Of a stretch of 10,241 nucleotides of DNA, positions 1-5,969 are shown piece by piece. Source of the DNA: an uncultured Ignavibacteria bacterium (GTDB lineage Bacteria > Bacteroidota > Ignavibacteria > Ignavibacteriales > Melioribacteraceae). A program made the position numbers and the translations under genes. Location: NCBI GenBank assembly GCA_937930275.1, contig CALGLM010000073.1:1-10241 (forward strand), read 5' to 3'. Under the pieces are notes generated by a model. That model had not been told where the DNA came from and searched no databases. It saw only the letters and a program-made list of their open reading frames with translations. Positions within the stretch are counted from its first letter, which is position 1, and every line of letters begins with the position of its first letter.

Positions 1-14
1 TGAAAGTTTATCAT
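1..14 (-). CDS. start of next leftward gene (partial, product unknown)
   Basis: An ATG at 14-12 overlaps the TGA stop (13-11) of the tape-measure gene in an ATGA arrangement, which is typical of translational coupling. Only four full codons (M-I-N-F) fall inside the window, so the product cannot be identified. By position, immediately after the tape measure, a distal-tail or baseplate-type protein is expected. This is inference from phage gene order only. Confidence 0.35.
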
Positions 15-958
15 AAGTACCTGTTAGCTTTTGTTTCGGCTTTTTTAATTATTGCATGCAAATCGTACCCTTTTTGCCTAAATTCAACTTTAGGAATATT
101 AAGGGTAATTTCTGCTTCTTTGTAATAATTTAAATTTGATTTTAATTGCTCGGAGTTTTTTCCCGAATAAAAATTATTAATCGAGTTATCCGGTAAAGGG
201 AATATATCGCTAATCGGTAACGAATTACCGGAACTGCCAAAACTTAAACCGTTGCTAAATAACACATCCAATCCTCCGAATATTGTTTTCATTAGTAATG
301 CTTTAGACGCAGCTTCAATAAATGTATGTAATAATTGTTCGGTTAAACTATTTACTTTACTTAAAGGAATTATCGATTCCGAAATAGCAGACGAAAGCAA
401 ATTACCGGCAGATTTAAAACCTATTTTCATCGAGCTAATCAGGTTTTTTTGATTAACATCTATTTGGTTAAGTTCAACGGCAGTCTGCTCTGCTACATTA
501 ATAGTTTCGACCGGTTCATTATTTATATCCAATTTCCCTTTATAACCCAAACGGTTAAACTGTTTTATTTCAACCGTATATTTGTTTAATTCATTAATTT
601 CATTATCTCTTTTTAATTTTAATTCTTCTTTTTCTCTTACACTATTACTTCCAAAGTTTAATAAAAGGTCATAAGCATTAATATTCTGTTTTATTTCCTC
701 ATCGCTCTTAATCAGCTTATTTTTTAACTCGCTTAAATCATAAGTTAAGGTTGAAACAATTTGCGAAATATCCGGAAGTAAATTTTTGCCCGCAGTAAAA
801 AATTGCTCATTTTCTTTAATAATCGATAATATTTGTGTTAATTCCTTTAATTGGTTAACATTTGCAATTTCTTTTATTTTTAGAATATCATATAGCGAAC
901 TTAACTTAAAGTTAAGCTCGCTTAAATCATTATTAACATATTTTAACTTATCTTCCAT
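11..958 (-). CDS. short tail tape measure protein
   Basis: A 315-residue protein, probably the tape measure that sets tail length and fills the tail tube lumen. The first 130 or so residues are rich in charged, helix-forming, coiled-coil-like sequence. Residues about 172-235 form a hydrophobic, alanine- and glycine-containing stretch that includes ASKALLMKTIFGGL, like the C-terminal hydrophobic part of many tape measures. A glycine/serine linker follows at about 236-248. The C-terminus (about 283-315) ends in a short beta-like segment plus GYDLHAIIKKAE, resembling the end of tape-measure-like proteins in Bacteroidota phages. It lies directly after two small frames that look like the G/GT chaperones, the classic place for this gene. 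The start overlaps the previous gene by 11 nt and its stop overlaps the next start. It is short for the family, most members being 600 residues or more. It could be one half of a split tape measure or a minor tail protein. Confidence 0.62.
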   Translation of the reverse strand: MEDKLKYVNNDLSELNFKLSSLYDILKIKEIANVNQLKELTQILSIIKENEQFFTAGKNLLPDISQIVSTLTYDLSELKNKLIKSDEEIKQNINAYDLLLNFGSNSVREKEELKLKRDNEINELNKYTVEIKQFNRLGYKGKLDINNEPVETINVAEQTAVELNQIDVNQKNLISSMKIGFKSAGNLLSSAISESIIPLSKVNSLTEQLLHTFIEAASKALLMKTIFGGLDVLFSNGLSFGSSGNSLPISDIFPLPDNSINNFYSGKNSEQLKSNLNYYKEAEITLNIPKVEFRQKGYDLHAIIKKAETKANRYL

Positions 959-1232
959 TTTTTACCTTTTTATTGTACTTAATAAATAGAAGTTTATTGT
1001 TTAAAATTTCTCTTCGTTTTTCATACTCAAAATAATAAATACGCAATAAGTTTGTTTGTTCAATTACTTTTGCTTCACTAAAGTTATTATTACTTAAAAA
1101 CGAAATGAACAACTCTTTATTATCTTTTATATCGCTTGCAAATATTTTATCATTTTCGTTATATATTAGTTTGCGGTATTCAATTTCGGCGGAACTTTCC
1201 GCTTTCTCCAATTCATTAAAAAGTTCCGTCAT
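948..1232 (-). CDS. tail assembly chaperone, frameshift extension (T part of gpGT-like)
   Basis: A 94-residue, highly charged and probably helical protein with no domain I recognise by sequence. Its ATG (1232-1230) overlaps the TGA of the preceding frame by 4 nt, and its reading frame is -1 relative to that gene. A slippery heptamer at 1244-1238 lies in phase in the upstream gene. A -1 shift there would give S-G and then this entire frame, making a fusion of about 185 residues. This matches the lambda gpG/gpGT logic, in which the extension binds the tape measure and the G part binds tail tube subunits. Position just before the tape-measure gene supports the role. It may be made only as the fusion, or also initiate separately. 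The upstream GGAG in front of its ATG is not well spaced, which favours the fusion. Confidence 0.6.
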   Translation of the reverse strand: MTELFNELEKAESSAEIEYRKLIYNENDKIFASDIKDNKELFISFLSNNNFSEAKVIEQTNLLRIYYFEYEKRREILNNKLLFIKYNKKVKNGR

Positions 1233-1244
1233 TCCGCTAAAAAA
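1190..1244 (-). promoter_or_regulatory. -1 programmed ribosomal frameshift site with stem-loop
   Basis: On the minus strand the heptamer T TTT TTA (1244-1238) fits the X XXY YYZ rule and lies exactly in phase with the upstream chaperone frame, whose last codons are GAT TTT TTA GCG GAA TGA. After a 9-nt spacer (1237-1229) comes a perfect 9-bp inverted repeat, CGGAACTTT (1228-1220) and AAAGTTCCG (1198-1190), with a 21-nt loop; two further U-G pairs could extend the stem. A -1 slip enters the downstream frame two codons before its ATG. Slippery site, spacer length and stem are all as expected for a stimulated -1 frameshift. Confidence 0.78.
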
Positions 1245-1504
1245 TCATTTCTCCTTTTTACTATATCTTCTTTAAGCAGTTTTTTAATTGTTCGTAATTC
1301 CCCTTTTGTAAAATCAAATTCCGCTATTTTTATTTTTGTATTTACGGGTTTTAATACAATTGAAAATATTTTATTAATATCAATATTGCCGCTTGAACCG
1401 CTTAAACAGGCAACAATTGTTTCGTCTTGTTCCCAAGTTATTTCACCGTAGTTTTTAAGATAAAACTTTTCACCTTCAAACATATACACTTGTTTATCTT
1501 CCAT
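1229..1504 (-). CDS. tail assembly chaperone, first frame (gpG-like)
   Basis: A small acidic protein of 91 residues with no recognisable enzyme motif. It sits between the candidate tail tube and the tape measure and ends in a -1 frameshift site, so it is best read as the gpG-like tail assembly chaperone. The N-terminal half is beta-like (VYMFEGEKFYLKNYG) and the C-terminal half is helical and charged (ELRTIKKLLKEDIVKRR), a layout compatible with small tail chaperones. I chose the ATG at 1504 because GAGG (1513-1510) lies 5 nt upstream of it. A TTG at 1525 would add seven residues but has no good ribosome binding site and would overlap the preceding gene. The gene starts 10 nt after the glycosyltransferase stop. 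The assignment rests on context rather than on sequence similarity. Confidence 0.62.
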   Translation of the reverse strand: MEDKQVYMFEGEKFYLKNYGEITWEQDETIVACLSGSSGNIDINKIFSIVLKPVNTKIKIAEFDFTKGELRTIKKLLKEDIVKRRNDFLAE

Positions 1505-1509
1505 TGTTG

Positions 1510-1513
1510 CCTC
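1510..1513 (-). promoter_or_regulatory. ribosome binding site deciding the first chaperone start
   Basis: GAGG on the minus strand, 5 nt before the ATG at 1504. It favours that start over an in-frame TTG at 1525, which overlaps the previous gene. Confidence 0.6.
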
Positions 1514-1514
1514 G

Positions 1515-2354
1515 CTAATTAACAAAAATTAAATTATTAATCCCCGATTCATTTATCTGTCTGTGTAAGGTCGAGTATATTTCGGGAAAAAGGAGTCTAA
1601 GTTTATTCTTTATTAAGTATAAAACTAAACTGCTCCCCTTTCCCTGCATTAAATGTGTATAATTGTACTGTAGCGAGTCTCTTTTTTCTGTTAGGTAAAT
1701 AGTTACCTCTTTATTTCTATCTTTTAAGCATAAGGCAAATAACCATTGTTCGTACAAAAAAAATAAGTCCGTGCTTATGCATTCGTAATTGGTATTAATA
1801 AACTCTATCATAAGTTTGGATTGCTCGCAAAAAAATTTGATAAAATCCAAATCGGTCCCTCCGATAATCCCTAAATTGTATCCGTAATTTATGTTCTCTT
1901 CTCTATTCAAAAATACCGAATTATTATATCCCAAAGCTGCTAATTGATTAACAAGAGTTGTATAATAAGTATTATTACTATTTGTAAATCCGTTAACGGA
2001 TTGTACTATTATATCGGGTATTACGTTAATGGAATTAAATAAAAACACGTCATAGTCAATATAAACAAAGGGTTCTGTTTGCTTATCCATTGCAATTATT
2101 TTGGGATACGAAAACAATTTAAAATCAACTTCGTTCAACAAATCAAAAGACGTATCTACTTCATCAAAAGGTAAATTTAACTTGTCTATTAAAAGTTCTT
2201 TCCCTTTAGTATCGGTAACAAGTATTAGTTTATCAAAATGTTTTTTGGCAAGATTTACGGAAAGTCCCCAAGAATAAACAAAACCGGCATTATTAACAAC
2301 AATTTTCCCTTCATACAAGGCAGGTTTTGAATAATACGAAAATAGTGCGTTCAT
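1515..2354 (-). CDS. glycosyltransferase-like protein, DUF6734-like (tail-operon moron)
   Basis: A 279-residue protein with the look of a GT-A nucleotide-sugar glycosyltransferase. Residues about 43-49 (LILVTDT) form a strand and turn typical of the nucleotide-binding half. FVYIDYDVFLF (about 96-106) carries a DxD-type motif (D100, D102) that would hold the divalent metal and sugar nucleotide. A later segment around FFLYEQWLFALCL matches the EQ-containing helix I associate with DUF6734 proteins of Bacteroidota. No signal peptide or membrane segment is apparent, so it should act in the cytoplasm. AAGGAG lies 7 nt before the ATG. It is inserted between the candidate tail tube and the chaperone pair, in the same orientation and with 10-11 nt gaps, so it is expressed with the late genes. 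It may glycosylate virion proteins or alter a host surface glycan; neither donor nor acceptor can be read from the sequence. Confidence 0.7.
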   Translation of the reverse strand: MNALFSYYSKPALYEGKIVVNNAGFVYSWGLSVNLAKKHFDKLILVTDTKGKELLIDKLNLPFDEVDTSFDLLNEVDFKLFSYPKIIAMDKQTEPFVYIDYDVFLFNSINVIPDIIVQSVNGFTNSNNTYYTTLVNQLAALGYNNSVFLNREENINYGYNLGIIGGTDLDFIKFFCEQSKLMIEFINTNYECISTDLFFLYEQWLFALCLKDRNKEVTIYLTEKRDSLQYNYTHLMQGKGSSLVLYLIKNKLRLLFPEIYSTLHRQINESGINNLIFVN

Positions 2355-2365
2355 TATTTACTCCT

Positions 2366-2875
2366 TTATAATAAGTTTTCAATTCCTAAAGTATCTTGAT
2401 TTACGTTTATGCTTGGCGTTATTTCTAATTCCCAAGGAAATATTAAATTTCCCCAAGGGTTACCGTCAATAACTTCGCGAATATTATTAACGTGTTTAGA
2501 TGCAGTAATTATTATTGGGGCTTTGTTTTCGCCAAGCGTAATTTCTCCGCTAATATTTATTCTAACATTTTTTATATAAATATTAAGCGGATGTAAGTTT
2601 AACGTGCAGTATTTGTTTTTTAACTTTTCGTATTCGTAAAGCGAATAAAACTGTAATGCCTTAATTTCCATACTAAAATTATAGCCAAGCTGCAATTCTG
2701 ATTTATCCAGCAGTTTAACGCTGTTTGCGGGGAATTTTATTTTAATACTCCCTTCTTCAATATAGCCGGCTTCAGTATTATAATTATCATCATCAATTAT
2801 TATTATTACTTTTTCAACCGGCTTATTAATAATTCTATCTGCATTACTTGCAATTATTGGGTTTATAAGCGACAT
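2366..2875 (-). CDS. candidate major tail tube protein
   Basis: A 169-residue, mostly beta-strand-like protein that I do not recognise by sequence. Hydrophobic/polar alternation runs through most of it (for example KVIIIIDDDNY near residues 22-32 and ITLGENKAPIIITA near 114-127), and there is no signal peptide, membrane helix or catalytic motif. AAGGAG lies 6 nt before the ATG. The position, after the head-completion and lysis genes and before the chaperone frames and tape measure, is where a siphovirus tail tube gene is expected, and size and beta content fit. No sheath gene precedes it, which argues against a contractile tail. The glycosyltransferase gene separates it from the chaperones. 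Alternatives are a minor structural protein or a second tail completion protein. Confidence 0.42.
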   Translation of the reverse strand: MSLINPIIASNADRIINKPVEKVIIIIDDDNYNTEAGYIEEGSIKIKFPANSVKLLDKSELQLGYNFSMEIKALQFYSLYEYEKLKNKYCTLNLHPLNIYIKNVRINISGEITLGENKAPIIITASKHVNNIREVIDGNPWGNLIFPWELEITPSINVNQDTLGIENLL

Positions 2876-2885
2876 TTCTGCTCCT

Positions 2886-3449
2886 TTAATATGTTAGTTT
2901 ATAAATAATTCCCACACCTATTCCATAGGTTAATTTTTTATCGTGTGTTATTAATCCCCCCGCAAATATTCCCAATCCAAACCTATTCCCCTTATCGGTT
3001 TCGCTTACAATTTCATTATCATAATTTTCATATACTTGTAAGTTTCTTGAAATATTTATTGCATTAATTTTTAATTTAAATAACGAGTTGTTACTAAGTT
3101 TTATATCACTAAGATATTCGGATGTTAAATTAAATACACCTGTAGTTTTTCCGCAGCTATCATAATAGAAAATAGTTGTATCAAACATGGCAGTGTACAA
3201 AGTATCGGTTAATTTTTTTACCGAATCTATTTCTGTTTTACCAATTCCGTAATATGATGTATAAATTTTTGGCTTTGCAGTAATATCTGTCTTTAACGTG
3301 TTTACTGTAGCGGTTTCTTTATAAACTTTTACCGTATTAAATTTTACCGACTTGGTTTTATTAGTATAACCGGAATTAATTATGATTATTACAATTAGAA
3401 TTAAAGAAATTCCGATAATAATTGTTATTATATATTTATTGTTAAGCAT
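2886..3449 (-). CDS. membrane-anchored spanin-like lysis protein (candidate)
   Basis: A 187-residue protein with a strongly hydrophobic N-terminal segment (residues about 6-26, rich in I and L) after a short positively charged start, so it should be an inner-membrane protein with a periplasmic body. The body is polar and lacks cysteines placed for a lipobox. The last 35 residues are glycine- and aromatic-rich (RFGLGIFAGGL, YGIGVGIIYKLTY), a pattern I associate with uncharacterised proteins next to endolysins in Bacteroidota phages. It overlaps the amidase gene by 8 nt, which supports a lysis role such as an Rz-like or unimolecular spanin. The ATG at 3449 is chosen because AGGGGA lies 5 nt upstream; a TTG at 3467 is less likely. 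The function is inferred from topology and neighbour only. Confidence 0.45.
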   Translation of the reverse strand: MLNNKYIITIIIGISLILIVIIIINSGYTNKTKSVKFNTVKVYKETATVNTLKTDITAKPKIYTSYYGIGKTEIDSVKKLTDTLYTAMFDTTIFYYDSCGKTTGVFNLTSEYLSDIKLSNNSLFKLKINAINISRNLQVYENYDNEIVSETDKGNRFGLGIFAGGLITHDKKLTYGIGVGIIYKLTY

Positions 3450-4074
3450 TACTATCCCCTTGCTCAATTAATTGTTTTAACAAAGCTAAATTAAATGCCG
3501 GTGATATATCCGTTTTATCTTTCCTAACATTACAGTGTGATATTATTCCCCTAAAATTTTTTAACAAATCAAAATTAAAATCGTATTTTTCGTAAACCGT
3601 TTTAGGGATATTAAATTTATTACACAAGTAATTTATAAGTTGGGTAACGGCTTCAAATTGTTCGGTTGTGTATTCAGCCCAATATTTTATTCCCCTCCAC
3701 TCGTATTCAAATACTTTACCTTTATATTTATTTTTTCCGCTAAACCAATAATAATTATCATCCGATTTTATTAATGCACCTTCATTTGCAATTTCAATGC
3801 CTATACTATTTATATTATGGCACTTTGCAGCTTTTCCGCCTAAATGATATGACCAATATTTCGGATCAAAGTATTCGTAAATTGTACCGTCTTTATCAAC
3901 TACATACGCCGTTGCTACTTTTTTACCGTCATTGCACCACCATTCATAAACTCCCTTTTCACCGGAAGAAACGGTATGATGAAGTACTATATGATTTTTT
4001 TGTTTTAGTCCGTATTGTTCATATTCAATTTTGCTATATTCGCTAATAGGCAAATATTTTTTAATTAGTTTCAT
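3442..4074 (-). CDS. N-acetylmuramoyl-L-alanine amidase (endolysin, Amidase_2 family)
   Basis: A 210-residue zinc amidase that should cut the bond between N-acetylmuramic acid and L-alanine in peptidoglycan for host lysis. Amidase_2 landmarks are visible: IVLHHTVS with the first zinc histidine at H32 or H33, the conserved SIGIEIAN strand with E94, and a C-terminal ISHCNVRKDKTDISPAF block with H180 and D189 as the remaining zinc ligands. The length is normal for a single catalytic domain, and there is no wall-binding domain or signal peptide, so export would need a holin or similar. The gene overlaps the preceding one by 14 nt and the following spanin-like gene by 8 nt. GGGAG lies about 9 nt upstream of the ATG. 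It sits between head-completion and tail genes. A virion-associated role cannot be excluded. Confidence 0.92.
   Translation of the reverse strand: MKLIKKYLPISEYSKIEYEQYGLKQKNHIVLHHTVSSGEKGVYEWWCNDGKKVATAYVVDKDGTIYEYFDPKYWSYHLGGKAAKCHNINSIGIEIANEGALIKSDDNYYWFSGKNKYKGKVFEYEWRGIKYWAEYTTEQFEAVTQLINYLCNKFNIPKTVYEKYDFNFDLLKNFRGIISHCNVRKDKTDISPAFNLALLKQLIEQGDSNA
3455..3460 (-). promoter_or_regulatory. ribosome binding site deciding the spanin-like start
   Basis: AGGGGA on the minus strand, 5 nt before the ATG at 3449 and inside the end of the amidase gene. It favours this start over an in-frame TTG at 3467. Confidence 0.6.
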
Positions 4075-4522
4075 TATTTTGTACTCCCGTAAAGTTTAAA
4101 TCACAAGGGGCTATAAAGTTTATAATAAATCTTAGGTTTCCGTACTCATCCTGTTTTAAAATTTCGGTTGATAAAGGAAGTACATAATTACTACCCAAAC
4201 CGGAAGCCGTTTTTAAACCGCTTACCTTAAATAAAACAAAGTCTATGTAATCATTAAAATTAGCTTTGTTCTCTTCTTTTATTACCCCTATTATTTCAAT
4301 AAAAACATTCCGCTTAACAGAGTATATTAAATTACTTTTATAAAGATTTTCGCTTAGTTTTTCTCCTTTGTAAGTAATAAACAATGTACCGTTTATATTA
4401 ATATTTTCAATGCTTTCGTTCTCGTTTATTAATACACGCAATTTTTTATTTTCCAATTGATTAATTTCGTTTAATAAATTTGTTTTTATTAAAGCCAACA
4501 ATCCGTTAATACTATTATTCAT
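4061..4522 (-). CDS. Mu gp37-like (DUF1834-like) head-tail completion protein
   Basis: A 153-residue protein directly after the DUF1320 gene, the same order as Mu gp36-gp37. It begins with a helix (residues about 5-25), then alternating strands (VLINENESI, GTLFITYKGEK, NVFIEIIGVI), a helix around the FNDYIDFVLFKVSGL segment, and a final strand pair (LRFIINFIAPCDL). This layout resembles DUF1834 proteins and tail terminator or neck proteins that close the head-to-tail joint. The similarity is by layout and position rather than by a sharp motif. AAAGG lies about 6 nt before the ATG. It starts 9 nt after the previous stop and overlaps the amidase gene by 14 nt. Another tail-completion family is possible. 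Confidence 0.55.
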   Translation of the reverse strand: MNNSINGLLALIKTNLLNEINQLENKKLRVLINENESIENININGTLFITYKGEKLSENLYKSNLIYSVKRNVFIEIIGVIKEENKANFNDYIDFVLFKVSGLKTASGLGSNYVLPLSTEILKQDEYGNLRFIINFIAPCDLNFTGVQNNETN

Positions 4523-4531
4523 ATCAAACCT

Positions 4532-4960
4532 TTAATAATTAAATATTCTATCTTCTTTACTTTTGTTGGTTAAGTATTTTTCAGCCGTCAAACTATCGTA
4601 AATAATAATCATTTTACCTGCGGCAATTTCTTTTAATTGATTTATGCGTAAGGTATAATTATTTGCTACTCCGCGCGGAACTTTGCTTAAGAATCGTCTT
4701 TTGTATAAATAATAAACCGTAATATCCCGTGCAATTGTATTAATAATATTAGGAATACTGTTTAAATCTATTATTATTTTGTTATTTAAGTAAAAGTCAA
4801 TTTCGGCTTTAGCATTTTTAATTTGTTCATTTATTCTATTAACAAATATATTTTCGTTATTCAAATTAATACTTTCCAAATCCGCATTTTCGTCGTTCAC
4901 AAGTTCGCAAATGGTAAAATACGTTATATCATTAATTAAGTCGGTTATTGTGCAATACAT
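4532..4960 (-). CDS. DUF1320 protein, Mu gp36-like head completion protein
   Basis: A 142-residue protein matching the DUF1320 pattern. The N-terminus is YCTITDLIND; a middle helix contains IKNAKAEIDFYLNN, the place of the family's AxxxIDxYL motif; then SIPNIINTIARDITVYYLYKRR, like the family's vPxxlxxxaxdiAxxxLy; and IAAGKMII near the end. Members are head completion or connector proteins in Mu-like phages, corresponding to Mu gp36 and thought to join portal and tail. I chose the ATG at 4960 because AGGAG sits 5 nt upstream and the product then begins at the family's usual start. An upstream ATG at 4999 would run the gene through the hairpin that follows the capsid gene. It is separated from the capsid gene by 73 nt, the largest gap in the operon. 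Confidence 0.82.
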   Translation of the reverse strand: MYCTITDLINDITYFTICELVNDENADLESINLNNENIFVNRINEQIKNAKAEIDFYLNNKIIIDLNSIPNIINTIARDITVYYLYKRRFLSKVPRGVANNYTLRINQLKEIAAGKMIIIYDSLTAEKYLTNKSKEDRIFNY

Positions 4961-4965
4961 ACATA

Positions 4966-4970
4966 CTCCT
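4966..4970 (-). promoter_or_regulatory. ribosome binding site deciding the DUF1320 start
   Basis: AGGAG on the minus strand, 5 nt before the ATG at 4960. It rules in this start over an in-frame ATG at 4999 that lies inside a hairpin. Confidence 0.7.
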
Positions 4971-4980
4971 ATTATATAAT

Positions 4981-5017
4981 ACCCAAGCTTAAGAATCAAT
5001 CTTCTTTAAGCTTGGGT
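4981..5017 (-). terminator. strong hairpin after the capsid gene (terminator-like, no U-tract)
   Basis: A perfect 12-bp inverted repeat, ACCCAAGCTTAA (4981-4992) and TTAAGCTTGGGT (5006-5017), with a 13-nt loop, lies 16 nt past the capsid stop codon and before the next ribosome binding site. On the transcript it is followed by an A/U-mixed stretch (ATTATATAAT) and not a run of U, so it is not a classic intrinsic terminator. It may attenuate read-through, or protect or set the 3' end of the abundant capsid mRNA. Confidence 0.6.
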
Positions 5018-5033
5018 TTATATCTATTAAAGT

Positions 5034-5957
5034 TTATTCAATTACAATTCCTTTTAGTGCTGCAACGGCACGGTTATTTAATAAGCATAAATCAGCGTCA
5101 AGTTCAACATTATCAACATAGTGGTTATTAACAAGCCCCAAGTCGTCAATATTCAACCCGTTGCTTGTACCAATTGTTAAGTCTTTCTTTTCTCCGAATC
5201 GCATTGCATAAACAGTAGTGGCAGTATTGTACTCTCCGAATAATTCACTTGCCGGAATAACCAAACTACCGGACGAATTATAACCTCCGGAACGAATAGG
5301 AACTCCACCGAAATAAGGAATCATATTTCCGAAGTCATTTTTTTCCCAGCTTATATATTCTGCGGCAATAGTTGTTAACCTTGTCCATACGTCTTCATTC
5401 ATATATAATACTTCAGCTCCGCCATCAACCATAGTTATAAGTTTACGTAATTTTTCCAATAATTTTTGTTTGGAAAGAGCAGCAGCATCCGAATTTCCTG
5501 CTTGTACCAATAATCCGCTTTCATCTGCAACTATAACTTGTTGAGCGGGAATTATTGAGACAAGACCATTCCATGATTTTACATTGGAATTTGTTTTACC
5601 GTTAAAAAACTCATTTTGAAAATTTTTACCGAATTCTTCGGCAAAGTTTATTAACTGTCTTGCTCTTTCACTGTTAATATCTCCTGCTCTTCTTTCATGC
5701 GCTTTATCAACTTCCACTTTATCACCAAATATTTTTAAGTTTACCGAACCAAACAGAGGAGATACTTGATTACTTACCCAATTATCGTTAATTGCTCTGA
5801 ACTGTCCGCCTGCAGCAGAAGCTTTTTTTCGGGGCATATCGCTGTTACCTATAATTCTATAAAACTCAGCATAATCAAGAATTGTAGAGTATTTTTTCAT
5901 ACTTTTAATAAATGCCGAAGTTTTTATGTCTTGCGAGGAAATTTCGTTTAGTTTCAT
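5034..5957 (-). CDS. major capsid protein (HK97-fold, Mu-like phage)
   Basis: A 307-residue protein immediately after the protease/scaffold gene (12-nt gap), the standard place and size for the major capsid protein of Mu-like phages (Mu gpT is of similar length). The sequence suggests an HK97 fold. An N-terminal helical arm (residues about 1-35) is followed by a G/S/A-rich segment, a strand-rich region (VNLKIFGDKVEVDKA) that could form the E-loop, a helix around ARQLINFAEEFGKNF, and a C-terminal axial-domain-like part with FGGVPIRSGG and YAMRFGEKKDLTIG. I cannot assign it to one capsid family, and no cleavage site is obvious. GGAG precedes the ATG by 8 nt, partly at the stop of the previous gene. 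The hairpin downstream fits high expression of this gene. Confidence 0.85.
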   Translation of the reverse strand: MKLNEISSQDIKTSAFIKSMKKYSTILDYAEFYRIIGNSDMPRKKASAAGGQFRAINDNWVSNQVSPLFGSVNLKIFGDKVEVDKAHERRAGDINSERARQLINFAEEFGKNFQNEFFNGKTNSNVKSWNGLVSIIPAQQVIVADESGLLVQAGNSDAAALSKQKLLEKLRKLITMVDGGAEVLYMNEDVWTRLTTIAAEYISWEKNDFGNMIPYFGGVPIRSGGYNSSGSLVIPASELFGEYNTATTVYAMRFGEKKDLTIGTSNGLNIDDLGLVNNHYVDNVELDADLCLLNNRAVAALKGIVIE

Positions 5958-5969
5958 TCTAATTTCTCC

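Noticed and set aside
252..989. Two short plus-strand frames (252-452 and 786-989)
   Set aside because: Both are antisense to the tape-measure gene, and neither shows a domain or a ribosome binding site that would support it.
1229..1232. Simple ATGA translational coupling as the only link between the two chaperone frames
   Set aside because: Coupling may also occur, but the in-phase slippery heptamer with spacer and stem, and the position before the tape measure, fit -1 frameshifting better.
2366..2875. Reading the 169-residue protein as a contractile tail sheath or tube pair as in Mu
   Set aside because: There is no second large gene of sheath size beside it, so a contractile tail is not supported within this window.
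3774..4046. 90-residue open frame on the plus strand
   Set aside because: It is antisense to the amidase gene, which has clear catalytic motifs, and its composition is that of a reverse-strand shadow.
1908..4846. Several isolated TAnnTTTG boxes on the minus strand (for example near 1908, 3480, 3569 and 4839)
   Set aside because: All are inside genes and lack a TTTG box 19-21 nt upstream, so they are expected by chance in A+T-rich DNA.
5766..5951. 61-residue plus-strand frame
   Set aside because: It is antisense to the N-terminal part of the capsid gene and has no independent support.
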